Source of the DNA: Bacteroidales bacterium
GTDB lineage: Bacteria > Bacteroidota > Bacteroidia > Bacteroidales > UBA932
NCBI GenBank assembly: GCA_022647615.1
Contig: JALCKZ010000001.1
Coordinates: 794,178-858,177 of the forward strand
Direction of reading: 5' to 3'
DNA length: 64,000 nucleotides
The translations under genes were made by a program, and so were the position numbers. Of the stretch, positions 15,890 to 26,094 are shown piece after piece. Under the pieces are notes generated by a model, which saw only the letters and a program-made list of their open reading frames with translations, made no database searches and had not been told where the DNA came from. The stretch's first letter is position 1. Each line of letters starts with the position of its first letter.

Positions 15890-18847
15890 ATGAAGAAACT
15901 GATTTGTATTTTCTTTGCTCTTCTATTTGGTGTTGCCTCTATCTCCGCGCAGAACAAAACTGCTAAGGGACAAGGTGTTACTCTAAAAGGTGTGATAACC
16001 GAATACGGCACTGACGCGCCGTTGGAAATGGTTACCGTCAACCTGCCTGAGTACGGCTTGTGGGCAACAACAAATTCAAAGGGGCAGTTCACAATCAACA
16101 GAGTTCCAAAGGGTACTACTACCCTTAAGATTTCTTGCCTTGGTTATCAGGGACAGGACATGACGCTGAAGATTGAGATGGACATGGAGAACTTGAAGTT
16201 CAAGCTGAAAGAGGACAACTTAACATTGTCTTCCGTTACAGTTACGGCGCAGGAAAGCAAAAGCGCGGCAACTACTACCAGAATGATGGAGAAGCAAGCT
16301 ATTGAGCATCTGCAGGTTGTAAATGCTACGGATATTTTGAGCTTGCTGCCCGGAGGAACAACTACAAAGAATTCTCTTACAGATGCTTCAGTTATTAGCT
16401 TGAGAGGAGATGATGCGGTTACAGGCGGATTTGGAACAGCAGTTATGATGGACGGAATTAAATTGTCCAACAATGCATCCATGCTAACTTTTGATGACAC
16501 AAAAAGGATTTTCCAATCAAATGATTTGTCAAATAAATTAACTGGAGTAGATACAAGATTTCTTGCTGCTTCAAATATTGAGTCAGTTGAAGTTATCACC
16601 GGAGTTCCATCTGTTGAATATGGCGATATGACATCAGGTATGGTGCTGATTAATACCAAGAAAGGAAAGACTCCGTATACTGCGACTATATCTATTAATC
16701 CAAAGACTAAACAGTTCTCTGCAAGCAAAGGTTTTGAGCTCGGGAACGATAAGGGTATAATGAATATAAGTGCAGAATATGCAAAAGCTTTTAGCAATCC
16801 TGTTAGTCGTTACACTACTTACTACAGAAATAATTACAGCGTTAATTACGTGAGGACTTTCAATAAAACAGGAAGACCTCTTAAAGTTGATCTTACTTTA
16901 GCTGGAGGGTTTGCTAAACAGCATGCCAAGCAAGACCCTGATGCTTACAAGAATACATGGCAAAAACAGAATCAGAGCAATTTGAGATTTGGCGCTGATG
17001 TTAAATGGCTGATTAATGCACCTTGGATTACAAGTTTGGAAGGCAAAGGCTCTATTAGCTATGAAAACGGCACAGAAAAAGAGAATGATTTTTATGCTTA
17101 TTCTACAATCATTCCTGGCTATAGCTCATTGGAAAACGGCTATTATGAGATGGCTTATCTCCCAAACAATTTTTACTATTTAACAACCAATGACAGCAAA
17201 CCATTTGATGCTTCACTTGGTTTGAAAGCTACATGGAATAGAAAATTTGGTACAGTTAATAATAATATGAAACTTGGCGTTGACTGGGCAAATTCTCAGA
17301 ATATGGGAGATGGTATTTCTTATTTGGCGACAAATAGTTCAACCAATGTTTCTTATCCCGGAATTTCCATGAATGGCGGTGTCAGAGACAGATCGTACAA
17401 GGAAATTCCAGCTCTTAATACATATTCTGCATATTTAGAGGATGTTGCATCAATTCCTTTTGGCCAGACTATGGTTACGGCTGTTGCCGGATTAAGAGCA
17501 GAGAGACAGCACCTAAGAAATATGCAGTATAACAATCCTTCTGCTTTGTCACCTCGTTTCAATTTAAAGTGGAGTCTGATGAGAGAGAAGAGAAGCGGAT
17601 TCCTAAGATCTTTCACAATAAGAGGCGCTTGGGGTCAGCTGACAAAACTTCCATCCCTTGGAATTTTATATCCTCTTGATAACTATCGTGATATTGTTGT
17701 TTATTCTAAAAATTATAACACCAGCAATTATTTCTATGCTGTTAATACCCAGGTATATAAGAATCAAGAGAACAAGGACCTTAAGTGGGCAAAGAACAGA
17801 AACATTGAGCTAGGCTTTGATGTAAACTTGGGCGGTGTAAAAGTGTCCGCAATTTATTTTAATAATAAAGCAAAGAACACTTACACAACGACTACAGATT
17901 ATGCTCCTTATGCTTATGTAAGAACTAACGAGCAAACATCTGTTCCGGCAAATCCAAGTTTTAGAATTGACAACTCTACGGGAGATGTCTTTGTAACAGA
18001 TCTTGATAACCCTACTGCAGGCGAGACACTTCTTCCAAAGTCTGTTCTTGATACTACTTTTGTTGGAAACACAAAGGCAAATAACCTACAACCTATTACT
18101 ACTCAGGGTATTGAGCTAACAATTGATTTTGGAACTATTAAGCCTTTGAGAACTTCTGTTATTGCAGACGCTAGGTATGAGTATACTAAAAACCTGGATA
18201 CTAGATTGGTAGAATATTATGCATCCGGTTTGCCACACTCAACTCTTGGCGCGCAGGGTCGTTCTTATCAGTTTGTCGCTTACTATGTTGGCAGCAATAT
18301 GAATAGAGTTGCTACATACAATGGAAGCAAGAAAGATTTTATTAACGCTAATGTCACTTTTGTAACTCACATACCTGAAATTCGTTTGACAATTTCAACT
18401 AGAATAGAAGCTCAATTCTATGAGAGAGATAGGAACCTAACATACTACAATGGTAAAGAGTGGGCGTACCTTGTAGATGACAGCGGAAACAGAGTTTCAG
18501 GTTCTGTTTATCACCAGAAGCAATATATTACAGGCGCATGGCCGGTTGCTTACAAAACGCTTGACGGAACAGTAAGACCGTTCACTGAAAAAGAGGCTTC
18601 AGACCCTGTATATGCTTCATTAATAAGCTACAGGAGCAGCAAGAGTACTTATGTTACTGACGGCAATGGCCCTTACTTTAGTGCAAATATCAGTATTACA
18701 AAAGAGATAGGTAAGATAGCGTCCATCTCATTCTTTGCAAATAACTGTTCCCGCAGTATGCACAGAATAAAATATTGGTCTACCGGAATGTATCAGATGA
18801 AGAATGCAAACTTCACCTATGGAGCAACTTTAAGACTTAAATTTTAA
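15890..18847 (+). CDS. TonB-dependent receptor with carboxypeptidase-like regulatory domain
   Basis: 985 residues. A signal peptide (about 1-20, ending SISAQ) is followed by a CarboxypepD_reg-like beta-sandwich (about 27-110, GVITEYGTDAPLEMVTVNLP). A plug domain comes next (about 130-260, with ISLRGDD and SVEYGDMTSGMVLI), then a long outer-membrane barrel that ends in an aromatic residue (TYGATLRLKF). It imports a ligand across the outer membrane using TonB energy. The ligand is unknown. It is followed at 24 bases by a DUF4876 lipoprotein and then a DUF6850 barrel, which form one transcription unit. It is not a canonical SusC: no SusD partner is present. Confidence 0.92.
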   Translation: MKKLICIFFALLFGVASISAQNKTAKGQGVTLKGVITEYGTDAPLEMVTVNLPEYGLWATTNSKGQFTINRVPKGTTTLKISCLGYQGQDMTLKIEMDMENLKFKLKEDNLTLSSVTVTAQESKSAATTTRMMEKQAIEHLQVVNATDILSLLPGGTTTKNSLTDASVISLRGDDAVTGGFGTAVMMDGIKLSNNASMLTFDDTKRIFQSNDLSNKLTGVDTRFLAASNIESVEVITGVPSVEYGDMTSGMVLINTKKGKTPYTATISINPKTKQFSASKGFELGNDKGIMNISAEYAKAFSNPVSRYTTYYRNNYSVNYVRTFNKTGRPLKVDLTLAGGFAKQHAKQDPDAYKNTWQKQNQSNLRFGADVKWLINAPWITSLEGKGSISYENGTEKENDFYAYSTIIPGYSSLENGYYEMAYLPNNFYYLTTNDSKPFDASLGLKATWNRKFGTVNNNMKLGVDWANSQNMGDGISYLATNSSTNVSYPGISMNGGVRDRSYKEIPALNTYSAYLEDVASIPFGQTMVTAVAGLRAERQHLRNMQYNNPSALSPRFNLKWSLMREKRSGFLRSFTIRGAWGQLTKLPSLGILYPLDNYRDIVVYSKNYNTSNYFYAVNTQVYKNQENKDLKWAKNRNIELGFDVNLGGVKVSAIYFNNKAKNTYTTTTDYAPYAYVRTNEQTSVPANPSFRIDNSTGDVFVTDLDNPTAGETLLPKSVLDTTFVGNTKANNLQPITTQGIELTIDFGTIKPLRTSVIADARYEYTKNLDTRLVEYYASGLPHSTLGAQGRSYQFVAYYVGSNMNRVATYNGSKKDFINANVTFVTHIPEIRLTISTRIEAQFYERDRNLTYYNGKEWAYLVDDSGNRVSGSVYHQKQYITGAWPVAYKTLDGTVRPFTEKEASDPVYASLISYRSSKSTYVTDGNGPYFSANISITKEIGKIASISFFANNCSRSMHRIKYWSTGMYQMKNANFTYGATLRLKF

Positions 18848-18871
18848 AGGGCTAAGGAGACTCATAAAGAA

Positions 18872-20143
18872 ATGAATATGAAAAAGATATTATTTTTAAT
18901 CTCGATAGGCTTAATGATATTTTGTTCCTGCTCAAAGCAGCTGGACAAGATGGATGACAGCCCTTATGTCAGCGGAACAAAGAAGCTGAATATTCAGCTT
19001 GTTTATCCCGATAAATATACCTCTCTCACAAGAGCCGGTGTAATTGTTAAGGTTATAAACCCTTCTAACGGAGTTGAGTATGACCTTACAACAGATGCAA
19101 AGGGAACTTGCTCTGCGGATTTGCAATATGGTTTCTATAGAGTATCTGTTTCAGATAAAGGTGTTTCTGAATCAGGGACAATACCTTTGTTTAATAAGAG
19201 TATAGATGCAGTTAAGCTTAAAGATACTACGGCAAGCTCCATAAATCTTAATGTAGATTTAGTATTGTCATATTCCAGCCAGCTAGTAATAAAGGAGCTT
19301 TACTTTTCTGGTTGCTTTAATCCTGCTACAAAAAAGACATATTTTTCTGATGCCTACATGACCATTTATAATAATAGTGATCAGGTAGCTTATTTGGACA
19401 GTCTGTGTTTTGGTTGTGCCGAGGCGTACAACTCACTCTCTTCTCCAAGCGTATGGTCTTATAAAGATGCTAATGGTCAGAAGGTTATAAGGGATACTAT
19501 CCCAATTACAGAGGCTGTTTGGCAATGGCCGGGAACTGGTACAACTTTCCCTGTTCAGCCGGGCAAGTACGCAGTGCTTGTAATCAGGGGCGCTATCAAC
19601 CACACTTTGGTTAACTCTAATTCTGTGGATTTGAGCAAGTCTGATTACTTTGTATGCTACAATTCCCGCTATACAAACAAGACCTTCAATCCAACTCCAT
19701 CATCAAATCTTGACGGACATTGGCTGGATTTGCTTTGGAAACAGGGAACTTCCACGGCGTATGCGTTCTCTATTAATTCGCCTACGGCCCTGATATTCAA
19801 AATTCAAGGAAATACTGCGCAAGGATTTATTAACGATCCAAACAATAGAAGCCGCAAACCTGGTACTTCTTCAGCAATGGAATATATAATGGTGCCTTCT
19901 TCATTTGTACTTGATGCGGTGGAAGTTATGAGATCAACTACAGAATATAAGAGATTACCGGCATCTGTAGATGCTTCTTATGTTTTGTTCCCTCCTGCGG
20001 CTAATTCATATAAGGGACATACTGTTTATAGAATTGTAGATGAGGCTGCTACGGCAAAAGCCGGCAGAACCATTTTGCAAGATACTAATAACTCGCTTGC
20101 AGATTTTGCTATCAGCGATCACCAATTATTAAAAGATGAATAG
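18872..20143 (+). CDS. DUF4876 domain lipoprotein
   Basis: 423 residues. The N-terminus KILFLISIGLMIFCSCSKQ is a lipoprotein signal with the modified cysteine in FCSC, so the protein is anchored to a membrane, probably the outer membrane. A transthyretin-like domain (about 35-130, GVEYDLTTDAKGTCSADLQ) resembles a carboxypeptidase-regulatory fold. The remainder (LVIKELYFSGCFNP, DAYMTIYNNSDQVAYLDSL) matches DUF4876, whose members sit next to TonB receptors in Bacteroidetes. A ligand-capturing partner of the receptor is inferred, not shown. It lies between the receptor and the DUF6850 gene with gaps of 24 and 12 bases. Confidence 0.85.
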   Translation: MNMKKILFLISIGLMIFCSCSKQLDKMDDSPYVSGTKKLNIQLVYPDKYTSLTRAGVIVKVINPSNGVEYDLTTDAKGTCSADLQYGFYRVSVSDKGVSESGTIPLFNKSIDAVKLKDTTASSINLNVDLVLSYSSQLVIKELYFSGCFNPATKKTYFSDAYMTIYNNSDQVAYLDSLCFGCAEAYNSLSSPSVWSYKDANGQKVIRDTIPITEAVWQWPGTGTTFPVQPGKYAVLVIRGAINHTLVNSNSVDLSKSDYFVCYNSRYTNKTFNPTPSSNLDGHWLDLLWKQGTSTAYAFSINSPTALIFKIQGNTAQGFINDPNNRSRKPGTSSAMEYIMVPSSFVLDAVEVMRSTTEYKRLPASVDASYVLFPPAANSYKGHTVYRIVDEAATAKAGRTILQDTNNSLADFAISDHQLLKDE

Positions 20144-20155
20144 GGAGGAACTGAA

Positions 20156-21841
20156 ATGAAAAAGATGAAAAACTTATTTGGTTTTATTGCAGTTTCCGCT
20201 CTTTTTATATGTGGTTTTACAGAGGGTGGTTACGCGCAGAACAGCAAAAATGCGGAGTACTTTAAGAAACAGATTAATGACTCTTTGGTTACTTTTAAGC
20301 AAACTTCAAAATTTGAAATAGTCCCTCTTAAGAGCGCTTGGATTACAGGCTTGAATCCAGCCGGACTAGTTAATATTCCTATCGCGAATAATAAAGAGCT
20401 CTCTTATGTTGGTTCCTATTTTAACTACAACAATGGAAAGTTTGTAAAATATTATGAATCAGATAATAGCAATATTTTCGGATTTAAGACTGAGTCCTAT
20501 GCCAGAGTTAAAAAAGTTGCCATGCACGGTATGTTAGAGTATAACAACTTCAGAGGCAATAATATGACTTTCAGCGGCGTGCTTGATCCGGAGAGATTGA
20601 CAAACTTTATAGCCGATACTGTACCAACTTCTAAAAGACAAGAGTTTTATAAAGTTGCAGGAGGCGTTGCGTTTAATGCTACAAAATGGCTGGAACTTGG
20701 CGCAAGCGCAAAATATGAAACCTCTAACTTATCCAAGATGAGAGATTTGCGTCACAATACAACTTATGCATTCATGGATGTTAATTTTGGCGCAAAATAT
20801 ACATCTGATTATGTGGATGTTGGAGCAAGCTATTTTTATAGGAAATACAATGAAGAAGTCAGATATTCCAAGATTTCAGATAACAATGTTATCTATACGG
20901 GGTATTGGTTCAAGGGCTTATTCTTTGGATTGCATGATGCCTGGGATACGGAAAATCTGTGTATGGATGATCAATATTTTATTAGCAAATACAACGGTTT
21001 GAGTGGTCAGGTTGAGTTTAAGTTTGATGATAACGGAGGCGGCAAATGGCGCTTCTATAATGAATTCTCTTTCTACAAGAGGCGCGGTCAAACCGGAGAA
21101 GGCGGACAGCACCTATATTCCAAGGAACATGGAAAGAATTTCACTTATACCGGAAAACTTAGCTATGACAATGGAAGTTTTGCAGATTATCTGACATTCA
21201 CAAGTGCGTATAATAAGATTAAGAATCGCGATCAGGTATTCACTACACAAATTGTCAGCGGAATCTCAACAATGACTTATTATGGTCAGGTTCAAGTATT
21301 TGCGAAAAGAAGCTTTGATTGGAATCTAGATTATAGAATGACCTTTGGACGCGGCGCAGGCAGAGAATTAAATCCTTCTGTTGATGTCAACTTTGGATAT
21401 GATCATTCTACCAATCGTTCCAACAGTTCATTTGTCCTTCCTTATTACTACACTCAAAAAATCACTTACAATGATTTCTATGTAAAAGCAAGGAAAAATT
21501 TCTTGTTCAAGAAAGGCATGTTTGATGTTTATGCAGGAGCAAAGTGGAGCAACGGCTGGGGCACTGTGCTTGAAAAGCACACGGATCCAAACTTTAGCGC
21601 TACAGTTGCAACAGGCGAGCCTAAGCCAAACTATCTGCTGCTTTTCAGAGAGTATGAATATTACACTCAACCTAAAGGTTTGTATAACTTTGGTTTAAGA
21701 TATACTTACTTTTTAGGCGGCAAGCTTCTGGGTAACCTTTATGCTGACGTTTCTTATACAAGAATGCAGGGCAAAAACATTATTTATGCTCCGGGCAAAT
21801 ATTCTCAGATGTTCAGCGTTGCGGTTGGCTTGAACTTCTAG
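20156..21841 (+). CDS. DUF6850 family outer-membrane beta-barrel protein
   Basis: 561 residues with a signal peptide (about 1-27, ending GGYAQ) and a body of alternating amphipathic strands rich in aromatic residues (FNYNNGKFVKYYES, YFYRKYNEEVRYS, WRFYNEFSFYKRRGQ). It ends in aromatic-terminated SVAVGLNF, the usual outer-membrane insertion signal. It corresponds to the DUF6850 barrel that accompanies DUF4876 in Bacteroidales. Its job is unknown. It is the last gene of the three-gene unit and is followed by a strong terminator at 21865-21898. Confidence 0.8.
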   Translation: MKKMKNLFGFIAVSALFICGFTEGGYAQNSKNAEYFKKQINDSLVTFKQTSKFEIVPLKSAWITGLNPAGLVNIPIANNKELSYVGSYFNYNNGKFVKYYESDNSNIFGFKTESYARVKKVAMHGMLEYNNFRGNNMTFSGVLDPERLTNFIADTVPTSKRQEFYKVAGGVAFNATKWLELGASAKYETSNLSKMRDLRHNTTYAFMDVNFGAKYTSDYVDVGASYFYRKYNEEVRYSKISDNNVIYTGYWFKGLFFGLHDAWDTENLCMDDQYFISKYNGLSGQVEFKFDDNGGGKWRFYNEFSFYKRRGQTGEGGQHLYSKEHGKNFTYTGKLSYDNGSFADYLTFTSAYNKIKNRDQVFTTQIVSGISTMTYYGQVQVFAKRSFDWNLDYRMTFGRGAGRELNPSVDVNFGYDHSTNRSNSSFVLPYYYTQKITYNDFYVKARKNFLFKKGMFDVYAGAKWSNGWGTVLEKHTDPNFSATVATGEPKPNYLLLFREYEYYTQPKGLYNFGLRYTYFLGGKLLGNLYADVSYTRMQGKNIIYAPGKYSQMFSVAVGLNF

Positions 21842-21864
21842 GAACACAACGTAAATCATATTTA

Positions 21865-21898
21865 AACGGTCGGCAAAACATGCCGGCCGTTTTTTTTG
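21865..21898 (+). terminator. Rho-independent terminator of the TonB/DUF4876/DUF6850 operon
   Basis: An 11-bp stem (AACGGTCGGCA with TGCCGGCCGTT) and a short loop are followed by a run of eight T. Confidence 0.9.
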
Positions 21899-21934
21899 CA
21901 TGCCGCCGGTAGGTTGCAGTTGAATTTTTATTGC

Positions 21935-21942
21935 TACTTTTG
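21935..21942 (+). promoter_or_regulatory. Promoter of the S46 peptidase gene
   Basis: TACTTTTG is an exact -7 box, with GGTTG 18 bases upstream as a possible -33 element. The ATG at 21967 is 24 bases downstream. Confidence 0.5.
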
Positions 21943-21966
21943 GCGGACAATTTTGAACTTTATAAA

Positions 21967-24237
21967 ATGCGTAAAACTTTAATTATTGTAACACTTTGCG
22001 TGTTAGGCTTTTGCACCGCAGCTCGTGCTGACGGCGGAATGTGGCTGGTGAATGATATTAATCCCCAGCTTTATGGATTGATGAGAAAAGCGGGTATTAA
22101 GATTACTCCTGCTCAAATATATTCAGATGCAAAATATCAGCAGCCAGGTATTTACAAACGCGGCACATCTTTAAAAGATGCAGTTGTTGCTCTTAATGGA
22201 GGTGAGTGCAGCGGCAGTATTATTTCTCCCGATGGTTTAATGATTACCAACCATCACTGTGCATACTCTGATATTCACGCGCTTTCAACTCCGGAACATA
22301 ATTACCTGGAGAACGGTTATTGGGCTTTGAAGCGTTCAGATGAGATGCCAATCAAGGGAAAGACAATAACATTCCTTTGCACCGTTCTGGATGTAACAGA
22401 TGAGTGCAGGGCAATAGTTGACAGCATGGATTGTCACGGCGGCAGAGGATTCCGCTATTTGATGAAAGTTCAGCGCAGACTTCTTTCCAAGCTTGGCAAA
22501 GATGAAGAGGCTAAAAAATATGATTTTGATTTGCAGTCAGAGTGGGCCGGTCAGAAATACTATCTATATATCAGTCAGACTTATGGAGATGTAAGATTTG
22601 TTGGCGCGCCTCCCGTTACAGTTGCCGCATTTGGAAATGATGCCGACAATTGGGGCTGGCCTCAGCACAAATGTGACTTTGCAATGTATAGAATTTATAC
22701 AGCTCCCGACGGTTCGCCGGCAGAGTACAGTCCAAACAATGTGCCGATGAAAACCTCTGCATATCTGAAAGTTTCAGCGGCAGGAGTTAAAGAGGGAGAC
22801 TACACAATGGTCATGGGTTACCCGGGCAGCACAAGCAGATATGTCTCTTCTCCTGAATTGGAATATCACTATGCAGTTGAAAATCCTATCACATACGTAA
22901 TTAGAAGGACCAAGCTAGATGTCATTAAGAAATTCATGGACAAGGATCCGCTGCTAAGATTAAAATATTCAAATGAATACTTTGAAATCAGCAATTATTG
23001 CGACTATGCAAAATGGCAGAACATCTGTATTGGAAAGCAGGGGACGATTGATACAATCAAGGTCAGAGAGGCAAAGCTTAAACAGTGGATAGATGCAGAT
23101 CCTCAAAGAGTTAAGGCTTATGGCGATGTTCTTGAAGGATTGCAAAAAACTTACTCTTCTGTCAAGGATGTAAGCAAGAACAGGCAAATGTTAATGGAAG
23201 CGCTTGTAAGAGGTTGCGCAGCCGTTACTTACTCTACAAGATTAGGATCGATTGTTAGGACAATGGAGAAGAAAAAACTTACAACCGTGGATACTTCAGA
23301 TAAAGATGTACGTGGAATTTTATATATGACTCTAAAACAAGAGCGGGAGACAGACCCGGCTGTAGAGCAGGAGATTACATATACAATGCTAAAATATATT
23401 GATGAGCATGTGGACCGCCAATATATGAGTAATGAGCTGAGGAAATTCTTGGATGACAACAGAGACAATCTGGAGAACAAAGTCAAGGAGATGTACGCCA
23501 ATAGTATTTTCAGCGACAGCACTAAAACAATCAAATTTTTTGCAAGCGGCATTACTGCGGAAAAAGTTAAAGCTGAACCATTTGCAGTATTTGGAGATTT
23601 TGTGAACTCAATTGAGCTTGGGCAGAAGGTTAACAAAATTTTGGCTGCTGAAAAGCTTAATCCGACAACGCTTAACAGAGCGTACATTGGTGCAACTTAT
23701 TTGATGCTCAAAGATAGAGGGGTTGCTCAGGCTCCGGATGCAAACTCTACAATGAGAATTACTTATGGCAATGTAAAATCTATTGCTCCTGCAGATGGAG
23801 TATATTATTCATGGCAATCAACTGCGGCCGGAATTGAACAGAAGAGAGATACAACAAATTATGATTTTAATATGTATCCGGCTGTGTACACCTTAATCAA
23901 AAATAAGAATTTTGGGAGGTGGACCAGTACAATGAGCGGCAATACAATCCCTGTTGATTTCATTTCAACATGCGATATAACAGGCGGAAATTCAGGCAGT
24001 CCCGTAATGAATGCTAATGGGGAGCTGGTAGGTCTTGCATTTGACGGAAACAGAGACGGCATTGCAGATGAGTTCTTTTTTAACAACAAATATTGCCGTT
24101 GCGTAAATTTGGATATCAGATATGTTTTGTGGTTTTTGGATAAGTATGCTCACGCCGATACTTTGCTAAAAGAGATGACCATAACGGAAAATTCTGCAAA
24201 ACCTGTAGCAAAGCTGTCGGGAAAAAAGAAGAAATAA
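21967..24237 (+). CDS. S46 family dipeptidyl-peptidase (DPP7/DPP11 type)
   Basis: 756 residues from the ATG at 21967, which gives a signal peptide ending ARA. It removes dipeptides from the N-termini of peptides in the periplasm. ITNHHCAYSDIHALS contains the catalytic histidine, and GGNSGSPV contains the serine (S676). The segment LAFDGN just after the serine corresponds to the specificity position. As I recall, DPP7 (hydrophobic P1) has Gly there and DPP11 (acidic P1) has Arg, so a DPP7-like preference is inferred. The N-terminus MWLVNDINPQL is typical. With the nearby M16 peptidase it suggests growth on peptides. It has its own promoter and is preceded by a terminator. Confidence 0.93.
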   Translation: MRKTLIIVTLCVLGFCTAARADGGMWLVNDINPQLYGLMRKAGIKITPAQIYSDAKYQQPGIYKRGTSLKDAVVALNGGECSGSIISPDGLMITNHHCAYSDIHALSTPEHNYLENGYWALKRSDEMPIKGKTITFLCTVLDVTDECRAIVDSMDCHGGRGFRYLMKVQRRLLSKLGKDEEAKKYDFDLQSEWAGQKYYLYISQTYGDVRFVGAPPVTVAAFGNDADNWGWPQHKCDFAMYRIYTAPDGSPAEYSPNNVPMKTSAYLKVSAAGVKEGDYTMVMGYPGSTSRYVSSPELEYHYAVENPITYVIRRTKLDVIKKFMDKDPLLRLKYSNEYFEISNYCDYAKWQNICIGKQGTIDTIKVREAKLKQWIDADPQRVKAYGDVLEGLQKTYSSVKDVSKNRQMLMEALVRGCAAVTYSTRLGSIVRTMEKKKLTTVDTSDKDVRGILYMTLKQERETDPAVEQEITYTMLKYIDEHVDRQYMSNELRKFLDDNRDNLENKVKEMYANSIFSDSTKTIKFFASGITAEKVKAEPFAVFGDFVNSIELGQKVNKILAAEKLNPTTLNRAYIGATYLMLKDRGVAQAPDANSTMRITYGNVKSIAPADGVYYSWQSTAAGIEQKRDTTNYDFNMYPAVYTLIKNKNFGRWTSTMSGNTIPVDFISTCDITGGNSGSPVMNANGELVGLAFDGNRDGIADEFFFNNKYCRCVNLDIRYVLWFLDKYAHADTLLKEMTITENSAKPVAKLSGKKKK

Positions 24238-24311
24238 ATTAAAATAAAAAGTAATCTATTGCAATTAATAGAATCTTTTAGATGCAATAATATTTAGTAT
24301 AGTTAGAAGTT

Positions 24312-26003
24312 ATGATATTAGGATGGTTTGGACAGTTATTTATGAATCAGGGAGTTGCACATGCCGTGATAATTCTCTCTATTGTAATAACTCTTGGCGT
24401 TTTACTTGGAAAAGTTAAAGTTGGGGGAATTTCCCTTGGAGTAACATGGGTGCTTTTCATTGGAATTATTGTCTCCCATTTTGGGATGAGAATAGAGCCC
24501 GTTACCTTGGGATTTGTTAAAGATTTTGGACTGATACTTTTTGTCTATTCCGTAGGTCTTTCCGTAGGGCCCAACTTTGTATCATCATTTAAAAAAGGAG
24601 GTCTTGCTCTTAACGGGTGGGCAACTCTAATTGTATTGCTGGGTTGTGTCTGTGCTTATGCAATTCACAGAATAACAGGCACTTCTCTTATTACAATGAC
24701 CGGCGTTCTTTATGGTGCGGTTACAAATACCCCCGGACTTGGTGCGGCTCAGCAAACAGTTGCTGATGCGACGGGAGCCGCTGACCCTTCTCTTGCAATA
24801 GGATATGCAATGGCTTATCCTCTTGGAGTGCTTGGAATTATATTTTCCATGCTGATACTTAAGTCTATTTTCAAAGTAAAAATTGAGAAAGAAACGGAAA
24901 AACTTGATTCCGGCTCTTCCGTAAAAGATTCCGCTCCGCGCATTATAACTGTTGAGATATCAGACAGTGCCGTAAATGGAAACATTGTTAACGGGAAAAC
25001 AGTAGCGCAATTACATGCCGTTAATAAAAAGCATTTTGTTATCACAAGATTATGCAGACCAAATGGTACTGTTGTCCTGGCAGCTCCTTCTACCGTACTT
25101 AATGCCGGAGACAGGATGCTGATAGTTGCTGCAGATTCTGAAATTGATGAGATTGCAACCTCTATGGGCAAAATTGTGAACATGGATATCAAAGAGTGGG
25201 AAAGTTTAGATAAAACTCTAATATCCAAGAGAATATTAATCACAAAAGCTTCCATTAACGGCAAGACTATTAGCCAATTAGATTTGAGGACAGCTTATGG
25301 CGTTAATGTCATAAGAATTCTCCGTTCAGGCGTTGATATTGTTGCAACCTCCAACATTGCGCTCCAAGTTGGTGACACATTAGTAGCTGTCGGGAGCGAG
25401 AGCGGAATTAAGCAGATGGGCGAACTGATGGGCAACTCAATAAAGAGACTTTGGCAGCCAAATGTTGCAGCTATCTTTTTGGGAATTGCGCTTGGAGTTT
25501 TGCTTGGAAGTCTTCCATTTAAATTCCCGGGAATGCCTCAGCCTGTGAAACTTGGACTTGCCGGCGGTCCGCTTATTATTGCAATTTTAATAGGTCATTT
25601 TAGCAATAGAATTCATTTTCCTACTTACACAACTGAGAGTGCAAACTTGATGTTAAGAGAGATTGGCATTTGTCTTTTCCTTGCAGCCGTTGGACTTGGT
25701 GCTGGAGAGAAATTTATAGATACGCTAGTAAATCATCAGGGGTATATGCTTATAGGCTACGGAGTTATAATAACTTTAGTTCCGCTGTTGCTTGTAGGAA
25801 TTCTTGCCCGGCTTGTTACAAAGACAAATTACCTGACTCTAATTGGTATGATTGCCGGAAGTACCACGGACCCTCCTGCGCTTGCATTCTCCGGTGAGAT
25901 TGCCGGAAATAGTTATCCTGCAGTAGGTTATGCAACCGTATATCCGCTGACAATGTTCTTGCGGGTTCTCACCGCACAGATTTTGATATTCATTGCCTTA
26001 TAG
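24312..26003 (+). CDS. AspT/YidE-type transporter with two TrkA-C domains
   Basis: 563 residues. Two blocks of about five membrane helices (1-190 and 385-563) carry the duplicated signature of the aspartate:alanine exchanger family (GAVTNTPGLGAAQQT and GSTTDPPALAF). Between them lie two cytoplasmic TrkA-C (RCK_C) domains (about 210-290 and 300-375), which usually bind a regulatory ligand. It exchanges or exports a small organic acid or amino acid, identity unknown. It is a single-gene unit that converges on rocD, with a bidirectional terminator in between. Confidence 0.88.
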   Translation: MILGWFGQLFMNQGVAHAVIILSIVITLGVLLGKVKVGGISLGVTWVLFIGIIVSHFGMRIEPVTLGFVKDFGLILFVYSVGLSVGPNFVSSFKKGGLALNGWATLIVLLGCVCAYAIHRITGTSLITMTGVLYGAVTNTPGLGAAQQTVADATGAADPSLAIGYAMAYPLGVLGIIFSMLILKSIFKVKIEKETEKLDSGSSVKDSAPRIITVEISDSAVNGNIVNGKTVAQLHAVNKKHFVITRLCRPNGTVVLAAPSTVLNAGDRMLIVAADSEIDEIATSMGKIVNMDIKEWESLDKTLISKRILITKASINGKTISQLDLRTAYGVNVIRILRSGVDIVATSNIALQVGDTLVAVGSESGIKQMGELMGNSIKRLWQPNVAAIFLGIALGVLLGSLPFKFPGMPQPVKLGLAGGPLIIAILIGHFSNRIHFPTYTTESANLMLREIGICLFLAAVGLGAGEKFIDTLVNHQGYMLIGYGVIITLVPLLLVGILARLVTKTNYLTLIGMIAGSTTDPPALAFSGEIAGNSYPAVGYATVYPLTMFLRVLTAQILIFIAL

Positions 26004-26041
26004 GTGATGGCCATATAAGTAGCTGATACACAATAAAAAAT

Positions 26042-26077
26042 AGAGGGAGGGGTCTTAAATCAAAGGCCCCTCCCTCT
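26042..26077. terminator. Bidirectional terminator between the AspT-like gene and rocD
   Basis: AGAGGGAGGGG (26042-26052) pairs perfectly with CCCCTCCCTCT (26067-26077) over a 14-base loop. A-rich DNA lies on the left and T-rich DNA on the right, so it can serve both convergent genes. Confidence 0.85.
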
Positions 26078-26094
26078 TTAATTATTGATTTATT

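Noticed and set aside
16147-16797. 216-codon minus-strand frame
   Set aside because: It is a shadow of the TonB receptor gene in the opposite strand; the plus frame has all domain motifs.
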